64,000 bases of DNA from Trogon surrucura (Eukaryota; Chordata; Aves; Trogoniformes; Trogonidae): assembly GCA_020746105.1 (NCBI GenBank), contig CM036642.1, forward strand, positions 3,503,501-3,567,500, given 5' to 3'. Made by a program: the position numbers and the translations under genes. Below, in pieces: positions 25,401-39,560 of the stretch (position 1 is its first letter; each line of letters starts with the position of its first letter). A model generated the notes under the pieces. It saw only the letters and a program-made list of their open reading frames with translations, did no database searches and was not told the origin of the DNA.

Positions 25401-27400
25401 CAGCCTTTGCCACAAGGCTAAGGGAAAAAAAAAGAAGGAAAAAAAAAAAAGGAAAAACCCCAAATCACCAATGTTGAGACTGTTTGGAACGATCTAATCC
25501 ATGCTTCAAATCCCTTTGTTCTCCTGTTCCCTTGCAGTGGTGGAGAGTCTGAGCTGAATGCTATTTATTAGATTGTTAGAGGGTGTGCTGGCTGCTAAAC
25601 CTCGTTTCAAAGATTTTCTTCTGTAGGCTGTTTTGGGAGGCTGCATTTTTCAAACTCTCAATTTGCTCCCAGTTTGGATGAGAACTGCCATATCACAAGT
25701 CATTTTCTGTGGCAAGGACTGAGAATCAGTCACTGCACTGCAGGGAACACTCTGTTACATTAAACTGGTACCTTTATTTCTGGGGGAGAAAGCCGGGACT
25801 CTAAAACCAGTGTTGGGGGGGAATTAGAAAAGAAAAAGTCCTCGGGTAATGAGAGTTGTACATTATCTTAGAAGAATCATTTATCTCTATGCCAGTTGTT
25901 TAGCCGGGTATGCCAAGCCTGAAAATTTAGATTTATTGGTGCCAGAAATAGGAATGGAAGCGTTTAATGGGCTTGTGCTCTATGGAGGTGATGAGGAAAA
26001 GCAAAGTGAGGAGGTGGCTGCAAGGGTGGGTAGAATTGTGCATCAATTACTTCATGTTTTGTTTTGTTGGTTTTTTTTTTTTAAGAAAGAACGAATTCTG
26101 ATTGCTGAAAGAAAAGATGATTTTCAGGAATATGCAAGATGTAAGGAAGAACCCAGGGAATAACCAGACCTCTTTCGCTGAGGCTGCGCAGGAGCCGAAA
26201 CGCTGCATCCCCCCGTTCAGCGAGCAGGGAAGGGCTGGGGACTGCATGTGCACGTTTGCTTGTGCTTGTGTTTCACTAGTGATGCTGTTGTTTACACTAC
26301 ATGCTAAAACAGGGCTTGCACTGGCTTCGCAGGAGCAGATGTGAAGCATAATCTTGGACGCTTTCCCAGCCCTCGCTCGGAGCGTCCAAGTGCTCAGTAT
26401 TTCCTGCACGAAGCAAGTCTAGTCTGACACAATGCCAGCTGCACTAAATGCGCTCTCGGAGTGAATGCTCAGTGTCTGGGTGGCTCGTAGCGCTCGTACA
26501 AAACCAGCGCTTTCAGCCACTTCCATTTCTAGCTCGTTTGCTTCCCGCGCGGCCGAGCCCTAAGCGTCGCGGTGCTGCTTTCGCCACGTTGGCAGGTTGT
26601 TCCTGCACGGGGTGCCTCTGGGGTGGTGGTGCAGGAGGCAGTGGTGGTGACAGCCCCTCCGCTGTGCCCTACACATTCTCTGTGCACCTGCTGCTGCTGC
26701 ACGTCCCGAAGCATCTGCCACCGCTTTCCCTGGAGCTGCAGTGGTCCAACACGAGACCCCTCGGGTTCCACCCAGCTGGGGCTTCCTGGGACAAGCTGTC
26801 CTCATGGAGGAACAAGCTGTGGGACAAAGAAAGGGTTTTTCTCCTGCCCCTGTCACCTGCTTTTGGTTACATCTTGAGATGTAGAGCTAACAGATACACG
26901 TGTGTTTATGGTTTATGTAGATCAAGCAAAGCGGTGAACGTTTAGTTCCTTCCTGCCAAGTTTTTCACTTGCTATAGTACATAGTCCACTTGAGAGCTAC
27001 AATCTGGTTGCTTCATTTGCTTTCAAATTCGGTTCCCATTTGTTCCTCCAAGACATTTGGGTAAGTGGCAGCATCTGTCTTATGTTTGTGTTATTCACAC
27101 TGAATTTCCAAATGGACATTTCGAATGGGTGCAAGATGCTGCTCTGGCTTGAAAACCAGACTTCTCCAAGCTGTGCTTGACTTATTAGATATTAAATAGG
27201 CTCAGTTTTGATGCGGGGCTGGATGGAAGACCTCCAGAGCAGCACTGGAGTAAGGACTGCTTCTCCTGCTATCGACACCAGCGGCAGTGCCACTGGTCAA
27301 ACGTCACCAGTCTGTCTCTGCAAAAATAAATGGAGGGTGTTCAATCCTGAAGTCTGGCTGAGTGCAAGCCCCAGGTCAGTGCCTTTCTGCTGGCCCAGGG

Positions 27401-27413
27401 GCCCTCTAGTGGC
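27401..27413 (-). promoter_or_regulatory. CTCF-like site
   Basis: The minus strand reads GCCACTAGAGGGC, a close match to the core vertebrate CTCF motif (CCASYAGRKGGC). Occupancy is inferred only. Confidence 0.4.
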
Positions 27414-29545
27414 TTTCCAGGCTGGACATGCTCAGCCCATGTTTCCTCCTTGTTCTCTTCTTCCTTCTGGGATGCTGACGGCTCTCACAGCGGGTGGAAT
27501 GGAAGCTGGCCACCCAGGGTGGATGCTTGACATCTCTGTCCCTGGGGCCCTTCCCAGCAGCGACACCCCAGGTTTGGTGTAAATGCAGCTGAAACCACTG
27601 CAGGCTTCCCAGAAGCTTGCTCAATCTGTTATGGGTTTGGGGGATACGGTAGCACCCTCCCTGCCTGCCCTACACCTCCCTTACACCTGCCATACTGGCT
27701 CCTGTTTCATAGTCCTTTGACTTCCTTTTTTTTTTCATTCTTCAGATGCTCCGTCAGTGCTTTCTATGGCCCATGTTTCAGTCTGTTTGCAAATAAATTC
27801 GCTACTGTCCATCTCCTCTTTCCTTAGGCAAATCACTTTTCGAAGCTGTTGGAGAAATTGTTCAGATGTTTCCTCCCAGCAAATAGAAGCTTTAGGTTGT
27901 TCCCTGATGGTTTTACTTCTTATCCTTTTCATTTACAGTGGGGGGGGAAATACAGATAATTGCAGATCCTGTACATCTCAAACTGTTGTGGTGATAGTTA
28001 CAATTATCTAAAATAATTGGCAGAAAGATCTGTGGACTTAATGTGCCGGGCTAAATTAATACTTCAAATGCTAGCATTTTAGCAGCCTGTGTTTGTGACA
28101 TTGCCTGTGCTGGATCTTCTTAAACAGGCTAAATTGGCTGTGCTGACATACATAAGGAGGCATAAAAACATTTCTCATGTCGCTATAGATTGAGGTTCAT
28201 CTGACCAGCTATCAGGAAGGATGGGAAAGAATATCCTTTGCACCCATAGGAATCTACCTTCTTCTCAACGTGATGCAAAACGCTCATCAAATCCACCCTC
28301 GGCAGACAGGGACGAGAATCTTTAGATAGTGAATTTGGGATCGGATTTGGCCAGGGCTAAGGACTTGTGAAAATCTTATGCTTTTAAGGGTGGGCTTGGC
28401 CACTCTCCGCATGGAGCCAACCAAAACCTCTGGGAGAGGGAGATAGGGAAGGGGAGCTGCAGACAGAGACAGTGCTTTGCCGATGGCCACGCAGGTGGCT
28501 TGGAAAACAGAACCACGGCGCTGACTTTTGCCAAGAGACCTCACTCCCCCACCAGCCAGACTGTGGGGAGAAAGACATTGGGAGTGAAGGGCTGACAGAG
28601 ACTGACAGAAGCTTAGCACCCTGCTGGATCCAGCATTTTAAAATCTGCGATGAAAGATAAAATACTCGGCGCTGCGATGGCAGCAAAGTCCCTGGTGCAG
28701 CCCTTTGTCTAAAAGATGCCAGTGAAGACGGTGCCAAGGTGCTTTTCCCTGACCATCTGCCTTACGAGCCCACATGCCAGGGCTGATGAAATCCAAAGGC
28801 TGATAGCACACAGGCCTGCTGCTTTATGAGAATCCATTTCGCAATTAAAACAAATATTTAGGATTTCTTCTAAACGAATTGGCCAAGTCTGGCTGATCTG
28901 AACAGGATAAAGATGCTTCCCTTGCTCTCATGACAGATGTGAATAACACTAAGATTCAAGGAGTACAGAGGTTATATACGTCATTAAAAAATATCATGCC
29001 GGACCTAAATAAAAAGTAAAAAGGTCGATAGAGACTCTAAAAACCCAGAGAGGAAGAGTGCTGGCTGTGCTTCTGCGCAGAAGGCATGTCCTTTCTCTCC
29101 TGCTCAGCTTAGTTCTCGCAGTGATAGGCAAAGCATAAACGGAGGAGGTTATCCAGTCACCAGGGATGCTGACTTTGACCTTGCGTGTCCTTTGCAATGT
29201 GCCACAGGGCGCCTACACCTCACCTGGGTAAAAGCTCCATCCTGGCTCAAATTGGGTCTTTTCTGTACTTCCACTGAGATTTTGAGGGCAGTATCTCTTG
29301 CTACAAGACTTGACGTTTCCTGAGCTTCGTTCTAGTGCTACCACCACGTTAAACAAATGCATATGCTTCCTGCAGTTCCTTGGCAGTCCTTCGAATATCT
29401 TCTACGTGGTAATGATGAGGTCTGGCATGCCACTGTGCAATCCAATGGTCTCACACCCCAACAGAGCTCAGCTGCAGGTCATATGTTCCCCTCTGAACCA
29501 TATTTTCTGACGAAAACCTTTTTGGCTGCAGCCTCATAACCAGCT

Positions 29546-29660
29546 TGAGTTAAGTCAACAAGACTGAGGAAATGATTTGGCCAAGATGAAATGGCAAGTT
29601 GGTAGCAGAGCTGGGACTGGAACGGGTCTCTTGACTCAAGGGTGGTTCTTTATAACTGTA
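29546..29660 (-). mobile_element. MIR-like SINE remnant
   Basis: TTTGGCCAAGATGAAATGGC is followed by AGTTGGTAGCAGAGCTGGGA and CTGGAACGGGTCTCTTGACTC. This is the order of the reverse complement of MIR (CTTGCCCAAGGTCACACAGC, AGCAGAGCTGGGATTCGAACC, CAGGTCTCCTGACTC). Point differences are many, but the block order is intact. Confidence 0.6.
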
Positions 29661-30554
29661 ATGAGCACAGCGTGAATGCCAACCCTCCTATTAGTGCCAT
29701 GCACACCTTCATCTGCTCATTTGTTTCTGATGAGCAGCGAGAAGGAAGAAAACGAACTACCCTGTGCGTATCCTAGTGTTCCACATCACAGAGGTAATCC
29801 TTAGGCTTCCCTGTGGAAGCACCTCTGCAGTGCTGGACTTTCCCAGCCATGCAGTCAAGCATCCCTCCTGTACCTGAGATATGTCAGCAGGTATAAAGCT
29901 TTTTTTCTTCCTTTAGCTTGATCCAGAGGCAGAAGGTGAATGTTCCTGAAACCCTGTAACTTAACGTGATACGGTTCTGGCTTCACTAGTGTTATGGACT
30001 GGTGCTACGTACTGAATAGGGGACACAGGAATTGCTCTGTCCCCCTGTGCTGCTTTCCCTTTATAAGCTGCTCTGTAAAAAGGAGTGTAGGACCTCCTTT
30101 TTTTCTGCTGGCAGGGTTCTGGCTGTCATTCTCTGTGGATGGTTTCTAGACACACATTCCTTTGTTTAGGAAGACCCTGTATTATGTTGACACAGCAGCA
30201 TGTGGCACTGCAAAAGGAAATAGAAAAGGCTTTTGAACACAAACTGGACTAGCATTAGAAGAATGCAGGGGTTTGTGGACAGCCCTGCTCCCTTTCATAA
30301 AGAAAGATGATTAAATATTAGGGCGCAGATGAAGTTAAAAATTTAGATCTGCATCTCTGCTTTATGAAGAATGTGGGTGATTTATTCCATTTGTAGGGCA
30401 GTTACCAAAGCAGGATCAATATTAATGTGGCGACGTTCCTCAGCTAGAGTCCAGCAGGGTGCTATGTGGATATTGTGAGTACCAAGAACTAGGAAAGACT
30501 GTGGATGTTCTTTGGGTTCTTTGCCTTGTTATTGCATCGTGTTGCTTCATGGTG

Positions 30555-30640
30555 CAGTAACTCCCACTCCCTAAGCCTCAGTTTTTCCTCTGAGAATATT
30601 AATGCTTATTGGTAAAGTGCTTTCAGAGCTTGTCCATGAA
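30555..30640 (+). mobile_element. MIR-like SINE fragment
   Basis: CTAAGCCTCAGTTTTTCCTC, AGAATATTAATGCTTATTGG and TAAAGTGCTTTCAGAGCT resemble the MIR 3' half (CCTCAGTTTCCTCATCTG, ATAATAATACTTACCT, TAAAGTGCTTTGAGATC). The similarity is short and degenerate. Confidence 0.45.
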
Positions 30641-33600
30641 TTTTTAAAACACAACAGAATTGCCAAAAAATATCTGTGGTTTGGATCCAAGTCAATAATT
30701 TCCAACCCCCTGAGGACTGTGTCCTCAATCAAAACACATCTGTTGCAGTCAGTGAGGCTCCATCAGTTTATAACACCTATGTCGGAAGTTTATCTGAGCT
30801 CTTCCACCTATCTCTGTTTTTCAACGCGTTTCCTAATGGGTGTTTCATGAAATACGCCTCTTGAAGGGCCTGCATGTTGAGAGCTCTTTCCTGGGATTCC
30901 CGAGCGTCAATTTAATTTCTTATCTTGCTGCAAACTCCCCACAGGTCTGTGCACAAAACCAGCATTTATGTTTTGACTTGGGTCTCGTGTGCACCATTTC
31001 CATATTTACGGCTTAAGTGTTGCTGCAACTCAGCTGAGGCACGTGATAAAACAGGACAGGCACTCAGGCTGGTGTGAAAACAGGGAGGTTTGGTTGTGTG
31101 TCTGAGCCCTCAGTGAGAGCAGCATGAGGAGGCATTTTACACTCTTTTAGAAGTCCTTTGGGAAGAACGCTATGGGGTAAAAGAGCCTTATAGTGTACGA
31201 GAATTAGGTTTAATCAAAGATGCAGAGCTTCAGCTCTGCAACTGTAAAATGGGGATATTTTTCATGTAGTTTTAATAGCTCAGGTAACCAGGATTTTCAG
31301 GGTAGGCACCTAGCATTGTTGTTGGGTGCCTGGCAGGACCGTGCCCCAGCCCTGCATCGCCGAATTTGGGCAAGGCTGCGGGCTGCCCCTCAGCCCCCGG
31401 CTCTCGCTCTCTGAACTTCACCTCTCAATCCTGATTTGTTTATCTCTTGGGGGCCTTTCTGTTTTTAATTCCATTGTTCCTCACCTGGGAATTTCAGGCT
31501 ATTATTTAATTTCCTTTCAGATTTCAGCCCTTCCCCCTCGCCTCCCAGGTCTCCCGCTCCATCGCCAGCCCCATCCCCTCGGAAAAGGCGTTTTGCTTTT
31601 CTGCCCCTCTGTGCGAGTCAGTTTTCGTTGGCTCTCGCTGCATCTCCTCTTGTCAAGGCATTATCCGGTGGGGAGCCTGATTATTTAGATTCCTCCAGTT
31701 TCCCCTTTTAATATATCTCCTCTGTGTCCTGCAGCCTGACCCCTGCCAAAGGACCTGCCACGAGGGTTGTTTCTCCCAGTCTGAAGCCCTCCCCCAGCTT
31801 CCCTTTCATCTGTGTTTTCTAAGAGGTCTGTGCTCGAGGCGGCAAAGTCAGCGAAGGGTTTGGGGGCCTCCGGGTCCACCGCTGGATCCCTCCCCCATCA
31901 CCTGAGAAAAGGCAAAGGCAAAAACCACTTCCAGGACCAGTCCTGGCGGGGGGTGGGGAATAACTGAGCCCTGCGAGGGAAAGGAAACCGTTTAATCCCC
32001 TTCTTCTGAGTTTGCGGCAGGCTGTAGGCACCCTGGGATGGATCCTGTGCTGCGTTCTGCAGCTTCGCTTTCAGGTCTGGGAGAAGCGAGGGAGGGGGTC
32101 CCTACACACCGGAGAGCAGACGGTGTGAATGCAGGGCTGGTCCAGCCTGGAAGTGCCATCTGCATTGGTCCTTGACAGGTCCAGCATGCCCAGTTTGCAG
32201 GGAGACCCATCCGAAACCCCACATGGGGACCTCAGGGGAACCCGTCGCCAGGTTCAGGTGCTGGGTGGTGAGATCTTGTTCCCTACTCTCTATAGAAATG
32301 TTATTTAGCACTTCTCAGCCGCTGATCTCCAGCGGCTTTGCGTAGCAAGGCGTAAGCAGTACCGGTGCGGTGCCGAGGTGGAAATGGAGGCAGAATTGCT
32401 GCTAAGGAGGTGAACCTGGTGCTTGCGAGTCTCTGCTAACGCAGCACTGCAGAGCGCGAATTCACTCCGGTGAGATTTGCATTTTGAAGAGCTCAGGGAG
32501 GCTTCTTTAACAGACGGTCCACACCTGGGCAACTTTTCTACTCGAGGTAGCACAACTGTTGTCTCCTTGAATTCATCGCGTTGTCCCCTGCTTTCACAAG
32601 CCACCAGAGCTCCCGTAGGGAGGGCTGACACCAACTGCAGTCGTCGAGATACTCGGAGCAAATCCCCCTGTGATCCGTGTGATGGAGAGCATATGCACAG
32701 CCCAGGATCCGAAGGAAATCACCTCCCATATGAAGAACATAAACATGTTTTCCAGCTCTCTACCAGTGTTTTATCTGCAAAATTGCTAGAGAAAGAGGCG
32801 GCCCTTGGAGGTCTCCAAGCTCTAGAACCAAAATAAATAAAATATCGCTTGAATATATTTAGCGAAGATAAAGTCGAACACAGAAAAACAGAGAGCAAAT
32901 GATGGAAAGACGTATCTGCTGGACACTATTGAGGGTTTCTCTGCAGAGAGCAGAGAATGTCTGAATGTCCTGATGGATCATTCCCTGTTCACGGCTTACA
33001 CGCACCAGTTCAGCATGTGTGGCCCGCCACGACCTGCAGCTTGATGTCGGTGCTAAGAACTACTCTTGACAACTCTGACTTGGTTTAGTTTTTCTTAATC
33101 CAGCCTTCCACCAACACGCAGCAATCCACTACTCTTGCAGAGGAGCTACTTGCTCTGGAATCAACCAACACTGATCTAGTAATTGCCACGACCTGTCATC
33201 CCCCGTCCCATCTATCACCCAGCACAGCGTGACACCTCAGCCAGGGAAATTCAAAAAGAAGCAGTTTTCTGTCGGCTTCGATTTACCAGTAAGGAGCAAG
33301 TAAGGCTTTGAAAATGGGCTTTAAATGACTCTATTCTTGATGAAAACCTCTTTTATAAAATGCAACAGGACATTTCTCTTGGAGGAGTGCTGGGCCAAAA
33401 CCGTAGTTAAAACTATTTCCCCTCTTTCTCTACCATCACCCACCCTTCCCCTCCCAGGCCAACAATGCCATCAGATTTTGGCTCTGCTGAGGGTTGAGGG
33501 AGAGTCCTGAACCGTTGCCCCTTGCCTGGGGATGTGTGCCAGCATTCATCTAAGTCCAAGCATGTGAGCAGTCCCACCGACACTCCCCTCCCCGTGATGA

Positions 33601-36600
33601 CACGCGAAGGAAAAGTTATTAGTACAGAGCAACAGCTCTTCATTGATAGTTTGAATGGGAAGGTCTGGGAGCCGTAAAAGAAAATGTTCATCGATAGCTG
33701 GGACTGTTCAGCTAAAACATATAGATCCTTGCAGGGCCTTCATGCCCAGGGCTTCCTTCGAATGGCTGAAGCTAGTACCGCTTGGCCCAAGTGAAGGTCT
33801 GGGCCGATAATGAGTGTGTTGCAGCTATGTAGGTGCCATGCCTCTGTTAAAATGCAGCTCTATCATCCCTGATACGTAGCTTGTTAAACCATTCAGTTCC
33901 AGGAGCACGACAGCTCTGTCATATGGTTTCGAGTAAGCTCCGTGCTTCTCTAGGCCAAAGACTGCAGGCAACCGATATTACAGGAAGCAGAGATTTGACA
34001 TCTGGATCAAAACTGCAATGCAGTTAAGTTACCTCCAGGTTTTAAAACTCCCCTAACACTAACCTCACCCTTGACAGTTACCATCTTGCCTCTCTCCTAC
34101 CTGTCTGTGCAGTACTGTAAATGATTTTCTGGATGATTGTCTCCGCTTCCCCTCATTTTTTATTTTATTTTATTTTTTTAGCCTCCATAGCAAGCTTAGT
34201 CTGGGAATCCTATCAGAAGGCACTCAGCAGCATCAATCTCTCTCTCTCACGCTGTGTATATCTCAGTCCTTACCTCTTGTTTTCTAGAAGTGCATGTCTC
34301 ATGATCTACCCGGATGATGCCACTTTGCTAAAGGCATGAGGAAATCTCTCTGCAATAGCAGTTGAGAGTGCTCCAGGGTATGACTTGGGGAAAAAAGTCC
34401 TACCAGCCCATGTGTTAGCAGAAGGAGAAAAAGAATTTCTCTCTGTTGCTGTGCAGCATGAAATGTGTCTAGATTCACATTGTGGAATCTGCGGAGTTGT
34501 CTGCATCCTTTTTAATCTTATGTTTACTTGGTGTATAGCGAAGTAGGGGAGAACCCACAAGCAGAATGACTCAGGGAGGGAAAGGGCAGGAGTGAATGAG
34601 AAGACAGGCTGAAGCCTCCCTGGTTTGGGGAGATTTCTCTCAAATTGAGAATCTGGCCTGGTGAAGAACACAGCAGTGATCATTTCCTAAAACACAGAGC
34701 ACATATTAACTCAGTGTTCAAAATTCTTTGTTTTCCTTGGCATGGCGAGAAACGAGACCTAACACGGCGATCATACATAATACATGAAATAAGCAAAAAA
34801 AAAGGCAGAAAGCAAACAAAAATGAGATCAAATGCACAGGATGCACAGCAGTACAGGGCAACCCACCACGTGTGTGCTGCTGCTGACAGCACAACTGCGG
34901 CTCTCTCCTCCTGCACCTTCCAACGCAGCATCCCCAGGTATGCTGCAGAATACAAGAGTAAATCAATTAGCCTCCCAGTGCCCGTCTGAAGGAAGGAGTT
35001 GGGGGAATGTTGCCTCTGCAAGGAGCAAAGCAGCTGGCTGGGGTTAAGCCAGGCACAGGAAGACTCTGTGCTGCCTAGTTCAGACTCCTACGGTAGCTCT
35101 GAGACATGTAGTTTGCTGCTGTAATCGATAAAGAGAGCTTTTAAACCAGATCTGTACTTCGGCCCTTTGGCAGAACTCTTTATGGGTGCTGGCATCTCGA
35201 GTTGTGGATTGTAGGGATCTGCTACGGATTCAGCTGCAGATACGGGGAGAGAAATAGGCTCTTCCTTACTGCATGGTCCTGCTCAAAATTTTTTGAGCTG
35301 GGCTGCAGACAATCAGCTTGATGAGGTTCAGAGGAGGATCTCTGCACCAGTCTCCTGGTGCCTCCCCTTGTCCTGGGTGAGTTTACCAAGAAGCAACAGG
35401 AGGCAGAGACTTTGAAAAGGGTGTTTAGAAACACAAGGACAGTCAAAATATTTCTTGTGCCTTCTTGGTTTAATCACTACATTGCGATTTTTCCCCAGCA
35501 GCATGTAACACATCCACCATCCCCCTACACACACGCGTGCACACACATACACCCCGCACCAGGGCAACTGTTCTGAATTTTATTGGAAAAATATAAAACG
35601 GCTTTGCATTCTTACCTTTATTTCAAGACCTCCTACAAGAAACAGGAAGGGTAAACATGAAAGATCTGTTTCCTTTAAAATTGTGAGCGTGGGGGAGTTT
35701 TCCTGTAGTGAAAGGACTGTTTTGAAAAGCCCTAAATGCTTTTGAATTGAATACATAGAAGTAATGTACACACGGTTTGAATTTACAGTTCTGGGTCTCC
35801 TATCCCCCTCCATATGAATCCTATAAGTCAGACGTGTTGCTACAGTGATTCCCACCGGGAAAGTCTGGACCTAGACTAGGAACAGCTGTAGATCTACAAT
35901 CCACCAAAGTCGGCTTCTGAAACAGATATGAATTATTGGTTCAGTCAGATAAATATGGCTTTGCCTTTCCCCCACAGGCAACCACATATGGCACTTGGAA
36001 AGAATTAAAACCTTTACCCTTGGCCAGGTCTGGTTAAATAATGGCTCTTTCTTAGACTTTCCCGCTCTCTCCATTTCCTCTCGTTCATTCTTCTTTTAAT
36101 TTTCCTTTCATGATCTTTTTGGCACCAGTATCCGAAATGTCACCTCCTCAAAGTGACCCTGAATTTTACAGTGTCACCTACAGGGCTGGGGGAGCGCAGG
36201 CAGGCAGACGTATGGGAAAAAGCGTACTTGTTATTCAGCGGGGACGGAGCTCTGAAAGGAGAAACAAAACCACCTTTCTGCCTCCCAGCGTGGCCGCTTT
36301 GAGTCCAGAAGAGCCTGCGAGGCTGCAGCTACGCTATCAGCTGGATGCAGACCTGCCCTGGCGCCCGGATTTGCCCGCTGTCCCCGGAGCTTACGTGCTG
36401 GAGGATGCTCTGGCGCCCTTCTTGGAAAGCAGAGCTTACGTCCTCACCTACGCCAGCAATGCCGGCGTAGATACAGAGGCTTTTTAGTGTCTCTGCGTCG
36501 TGTCTTGTGTTAAACTGCTCTAACAGCGAGGACCAGCTGTCTGAGGCTGTCGCAGTTTGATGCGGGACGTGAAGTTCTGCTGCTGGCTCTACCATGTGTA

Positions 36601-38855
36601 GCATCGCTTCATCCAGAGCCATCCCTGCACTCCCAGCCTCTTCTCTCCCAGGTCCCAGCGGCTGCTGGGGTGTGTGTGTCAGGATCTGCCCCGCCAAATC
36701 CAGGGCAGGCAGGTGTGGAATGGCATCCCTTAGAGGAGGACTCAACCTTATAGCTAATAAATGCTCTTACCTGCATCTCTTGGGGCCCCTGATAATCCCT
36801 CTTCTCTCTCTGCTCATCTTTTCTACCCTTAGTCATTCTTTCAGCCTCACAAGCTTGAGGAGGCTGCCCCCCAGCCAAGCCCTCCACTAGATTTAACCCG
36901 GTTCTCTTCCTCAAGCTATTTCATGCGCTTTAAAAATCTGGAATTAAGAAACCTGCAACTTGCTGCTTTATCTCATTATCTCCTGTTTTGCATTTTAATG
37001 TGCCTGCTCTAAAAAAGACCTCATTGATATTCTGGTTCGGCATGTGTTTGTTTGTGTCTCTTGGGAAAATTGGCTACAGATATTACTAAGTCAAAAACAC
37101 ACACAGGAGAGTTTGCTGCATATTTTCCTTTCCTTTTTTTTTTTTTTCCTTCTTTGAAATAAGATGTTATTTTCTTGGCTTTCTTGAATGGCACGCGAAT
37201 GGAAATGGCAGGATTTTGAGACCACTCAGGATGTAGGATATAATCTACTGATTTTGGAGATATCCGTCTCCAGCTCTGTGGCCGTAGCTCCCAGATTCTT
37301 CCTCCCACTCTGCAAAAGGATCCCAGGATCCTGCTCTGAAATGCAGGTCACTGTGCCTCTTCCTGGTCAGAGTGCAAACAGGGCGATCCAAATGCTCCAG
37401 AGCAACCTTTGCGGGGGGACCTAAGGACAATGTTGAACCAAAGGTGACCCCAGAGGCTGGTCAGCAGCTGGTCCGGCAGCAGCAGCTCCCCAGTGAAGTT
37501 GCTTCTGGAAAGGTGTGGGTGACTTAATTTGGACGGCTTGCTTTCCACTGGTCACTCCTCCAGCAAGATGTTGCCAGAGCCTTTTTTCCTCTACCTTTTG
37601 AGGTGCAAAAATTAGCTTTCTGCTCTTGTGCAACTGTTAAAAATCCCTCTGGTGCTGCTCTCAAATGGCCATTTAACTGCAAGGGTCCTTGCATGTTTCC
37701 ACTGTGTAAGTGTTTGCTGCTTCCTGCTATAATCCCATGGTTGGGAAGTCTTAGGATGGGACGATTAAACCCCTGGAGGTAGCAATGCCTCTCCACTGAC
37801 TAGAAGAGGGAGTTTGAATAGCTACTTCTGACTAGACATTGAATTTTTGGGGGTGAATAAAAATTAGATGAGGTGAACCCCAGCTTGGCTACTTGGGAGA
37901 TCTTCAACAAGATTTCTTTTTAAAAATGCAATTGTTTTAAATGCACCCTGAAGAATCATAAATGTTAAAACATCTTCTGTCAGCCTGTAACTCAGTGTAC
38001 GAGGACTTCTTGAGTGTATCTCCCTGGGTTTTGGCAGTGCATTTTGTACAGGTGGCATCTTTGCGGTGGGAGGGCATACGCTAATAAATGAGGAAGGTCT
38101 GAACGTGCGTGAATCGGCCTCAGATTTATGGCAGCTTTAGGGTTTACCTTGGCAGGCAATGATTTAGCAAGCCCGGCCATCTCACAGAGCCCTTACACTG
38201 GAGAACCCAGCTGAGGCATCTTCCCACGTAGAAGATGTTGTCACCTTTATTTAGTCGTCTTCCCTGTGCGTTGTCCTGCGATGCTCTGGTCTAAGCAATG
38301 AATGCTGCTCCCCTGACTCAAGTCCCCGGGTCCAGCATCCTGACTGCAGCGAGGCCCCGGGTGTCTCTTGCAGGTTTTTGCTGCTTCGGCTGCCCTTTTC
38401 GTAGCTTTGAAGGATGCCACAAACTCTTCTGGCAGCCTTCCCATCTCCTCGGATTTTGCTGTGTGTCAGCAGCAAATAAAGGTATTTCTGAGGAGTTTCT
38501 CTCTCGATTTCTACGGTGCTTTGCGTTCTGTGAGTTGGAGCAGCGAGCAGTTTGGTGTTGCTAACAGCAAAGACTGCAGTGAAGCATTTTTCATCTTCAT
38601 TGCTCTTCCGGGGCTCCGTGTAGGAGACTATTCATACAGAGTTTGAACTCTGGGGCTGGATCGTGCGTCCGTGTTCTGTAGCGTGGTGTGTTGGGATCCC
38701 TGCGTGGCAAGGGAACGTGCCTTCACCTGCACTTACAGCAATTGAGGCGCTTCAGCCACCACCCTCAGCCTCTCCGGGGAGATGACAGTATTGAACAGAA
38801 GCACGTCGAGTGGTCAGGGTCCCTGCATTTACAGCAGGGCATCCTTTCTGACCTT
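30641..38855. other. Non-coding; no gene seen
   Basis: Only short unsupported open frames are present (up to 138 codons, at 36745-36329 on the minus strand). A TTTTATTTTATTTTA simple repeat lies at about 34157-34180. Nothing else is recognised apart from the short SINE fragment at 31.2 kb. Confidence 0.65.
31219..31275 (+). mobile_element. Short MIR-like fragment
   Basis: AACTGTAAAATGGGGATATT is an almost exact copy of the MIR core ATCTGTAAAATGGGGATAAT, preceded by a degenerate CTTCAG block. Flanks are not alignable by eye. Confidence 0.4.
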
Positions 38856-39105
38856 AGAATCATGGAATGGTTTGGGTTTTTCAACCTTACAGACCATCTC
38901 ATTCCATCCCCCACGCCTTCCACTAGACCAGGTTGCTCGAAGCCTCGTCCAACCTGGCTTCGAACACATCACACACAACTCCTCTGGGCAACCTGTTCCA
39001 GCGTTGCACCACCCTCATAGTGAAGTACTTCTTGCTATTATCTCATCTAAAGCTGGAGTCAGAGCAGCCTGCCCGCAGCCACTGCAGCCCACGCCCTTCC
39101 CGAAA
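38856..39105 (-). mobile_element. CR1 LINE 3' end
   Basis: The plus strand begins with TAGAATCATGGAATGGTTTG, the reverse complement of the characteristic CR1 3' terminal repeat. It continues with the typical avian CR1 landmarks: ACTAGACCAGGTTGCTCGAAG, CCAACCTGGC, TGGGCAACCTGTTCCAG and CACCACCCTCATAGTGAAG. The element is therefore 5'-truncated and inserted in minus orientation. Divergence from the consensus I remember is moderate, with a few small indels. It carries no intact coding sequence. Confidence 0.9.
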
Positions 39106-39538
39106 CGTGCATCTGTGTGAGGCACCATTGTAATCCAGCCTTTCGTTGCCAGTATTTCCACCTCTTAGCGTGCATTTATTGTAGGTTCTTTCTTTCCTTT
39201 TTTTAAACAATCTTTTTTTAAAATTTTCTTTACGTTTTCTGATATTTCCAGCGGGACTATCGAAGGCAGCGCTTTTCTTTTCCACCCCGTGCTGCTGACC
39301 ACCCCAACACAGTAGCCCCTGTCAAAACTGCAGGAGTGGCTTTCAGGGGAGGACTGTGCAAGGGCAGAAATGGCACCGTTGCCAGATGCTCCAGCGAGCA
39401 AACCGCGTCAGAGCCCTGTCGTTCCCCGCTGCTCTGCAGCCGAGGCTGCTGCTGTACAGAGGGCTCCCGACAGCACCGCAGCCCTGCTCTTAACTGACTT
39501 TAAAAGGGACCGAGGTGAAGTAACCCTTCTTTCTTTTA

Positions 39539-39560
39539 TTTTTTTTTTTTTTTTTTTTTT
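39539..39560. repeat. T22 homopolymer
   Basis: This is an uninterrupted run of 22 T. Similar long runs occur at 13125-13141 and 39992-40008. None is paired with a recognisable SINE or retrogene body, so they are not obvious retroposon tails. Confidence 0.85.

Larger units (their letters stand above)
22406..30554. other. Non-coding; no gene seen
   Basis: An AT-rich stretch at about 23960-24070 and a GC-richer block at about 26430-26880 are the only compositional landmarks besides the CTCF-like site and a SINE remnant. Overlapping open frames in the GC-rich block (up to 165 codons) show no domain. Confidence 0.65.

Noticed and set aside
26448-26945. 165-codon open frame, plus strand, with overlapping frames on the other strand
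   Set aside because: The GC-rich block explains the lack of stops. No protein resemblance and no flanking exons.
29225-29295. Possible palindromic MITE-like repeat (TCCATCCTGGCTC to CCACTGAGATTTTGAGGGCAG)
   Set aside because: Only short similarity to the amniote repeat pattern; the second arm does not mirror the first well enough.
30700-30730. TTCCAACCCCCTGAGGACTG, considered as a CR1 fragment
   Set aside because: Only one CR1-like word with no continuing similarity on either side.
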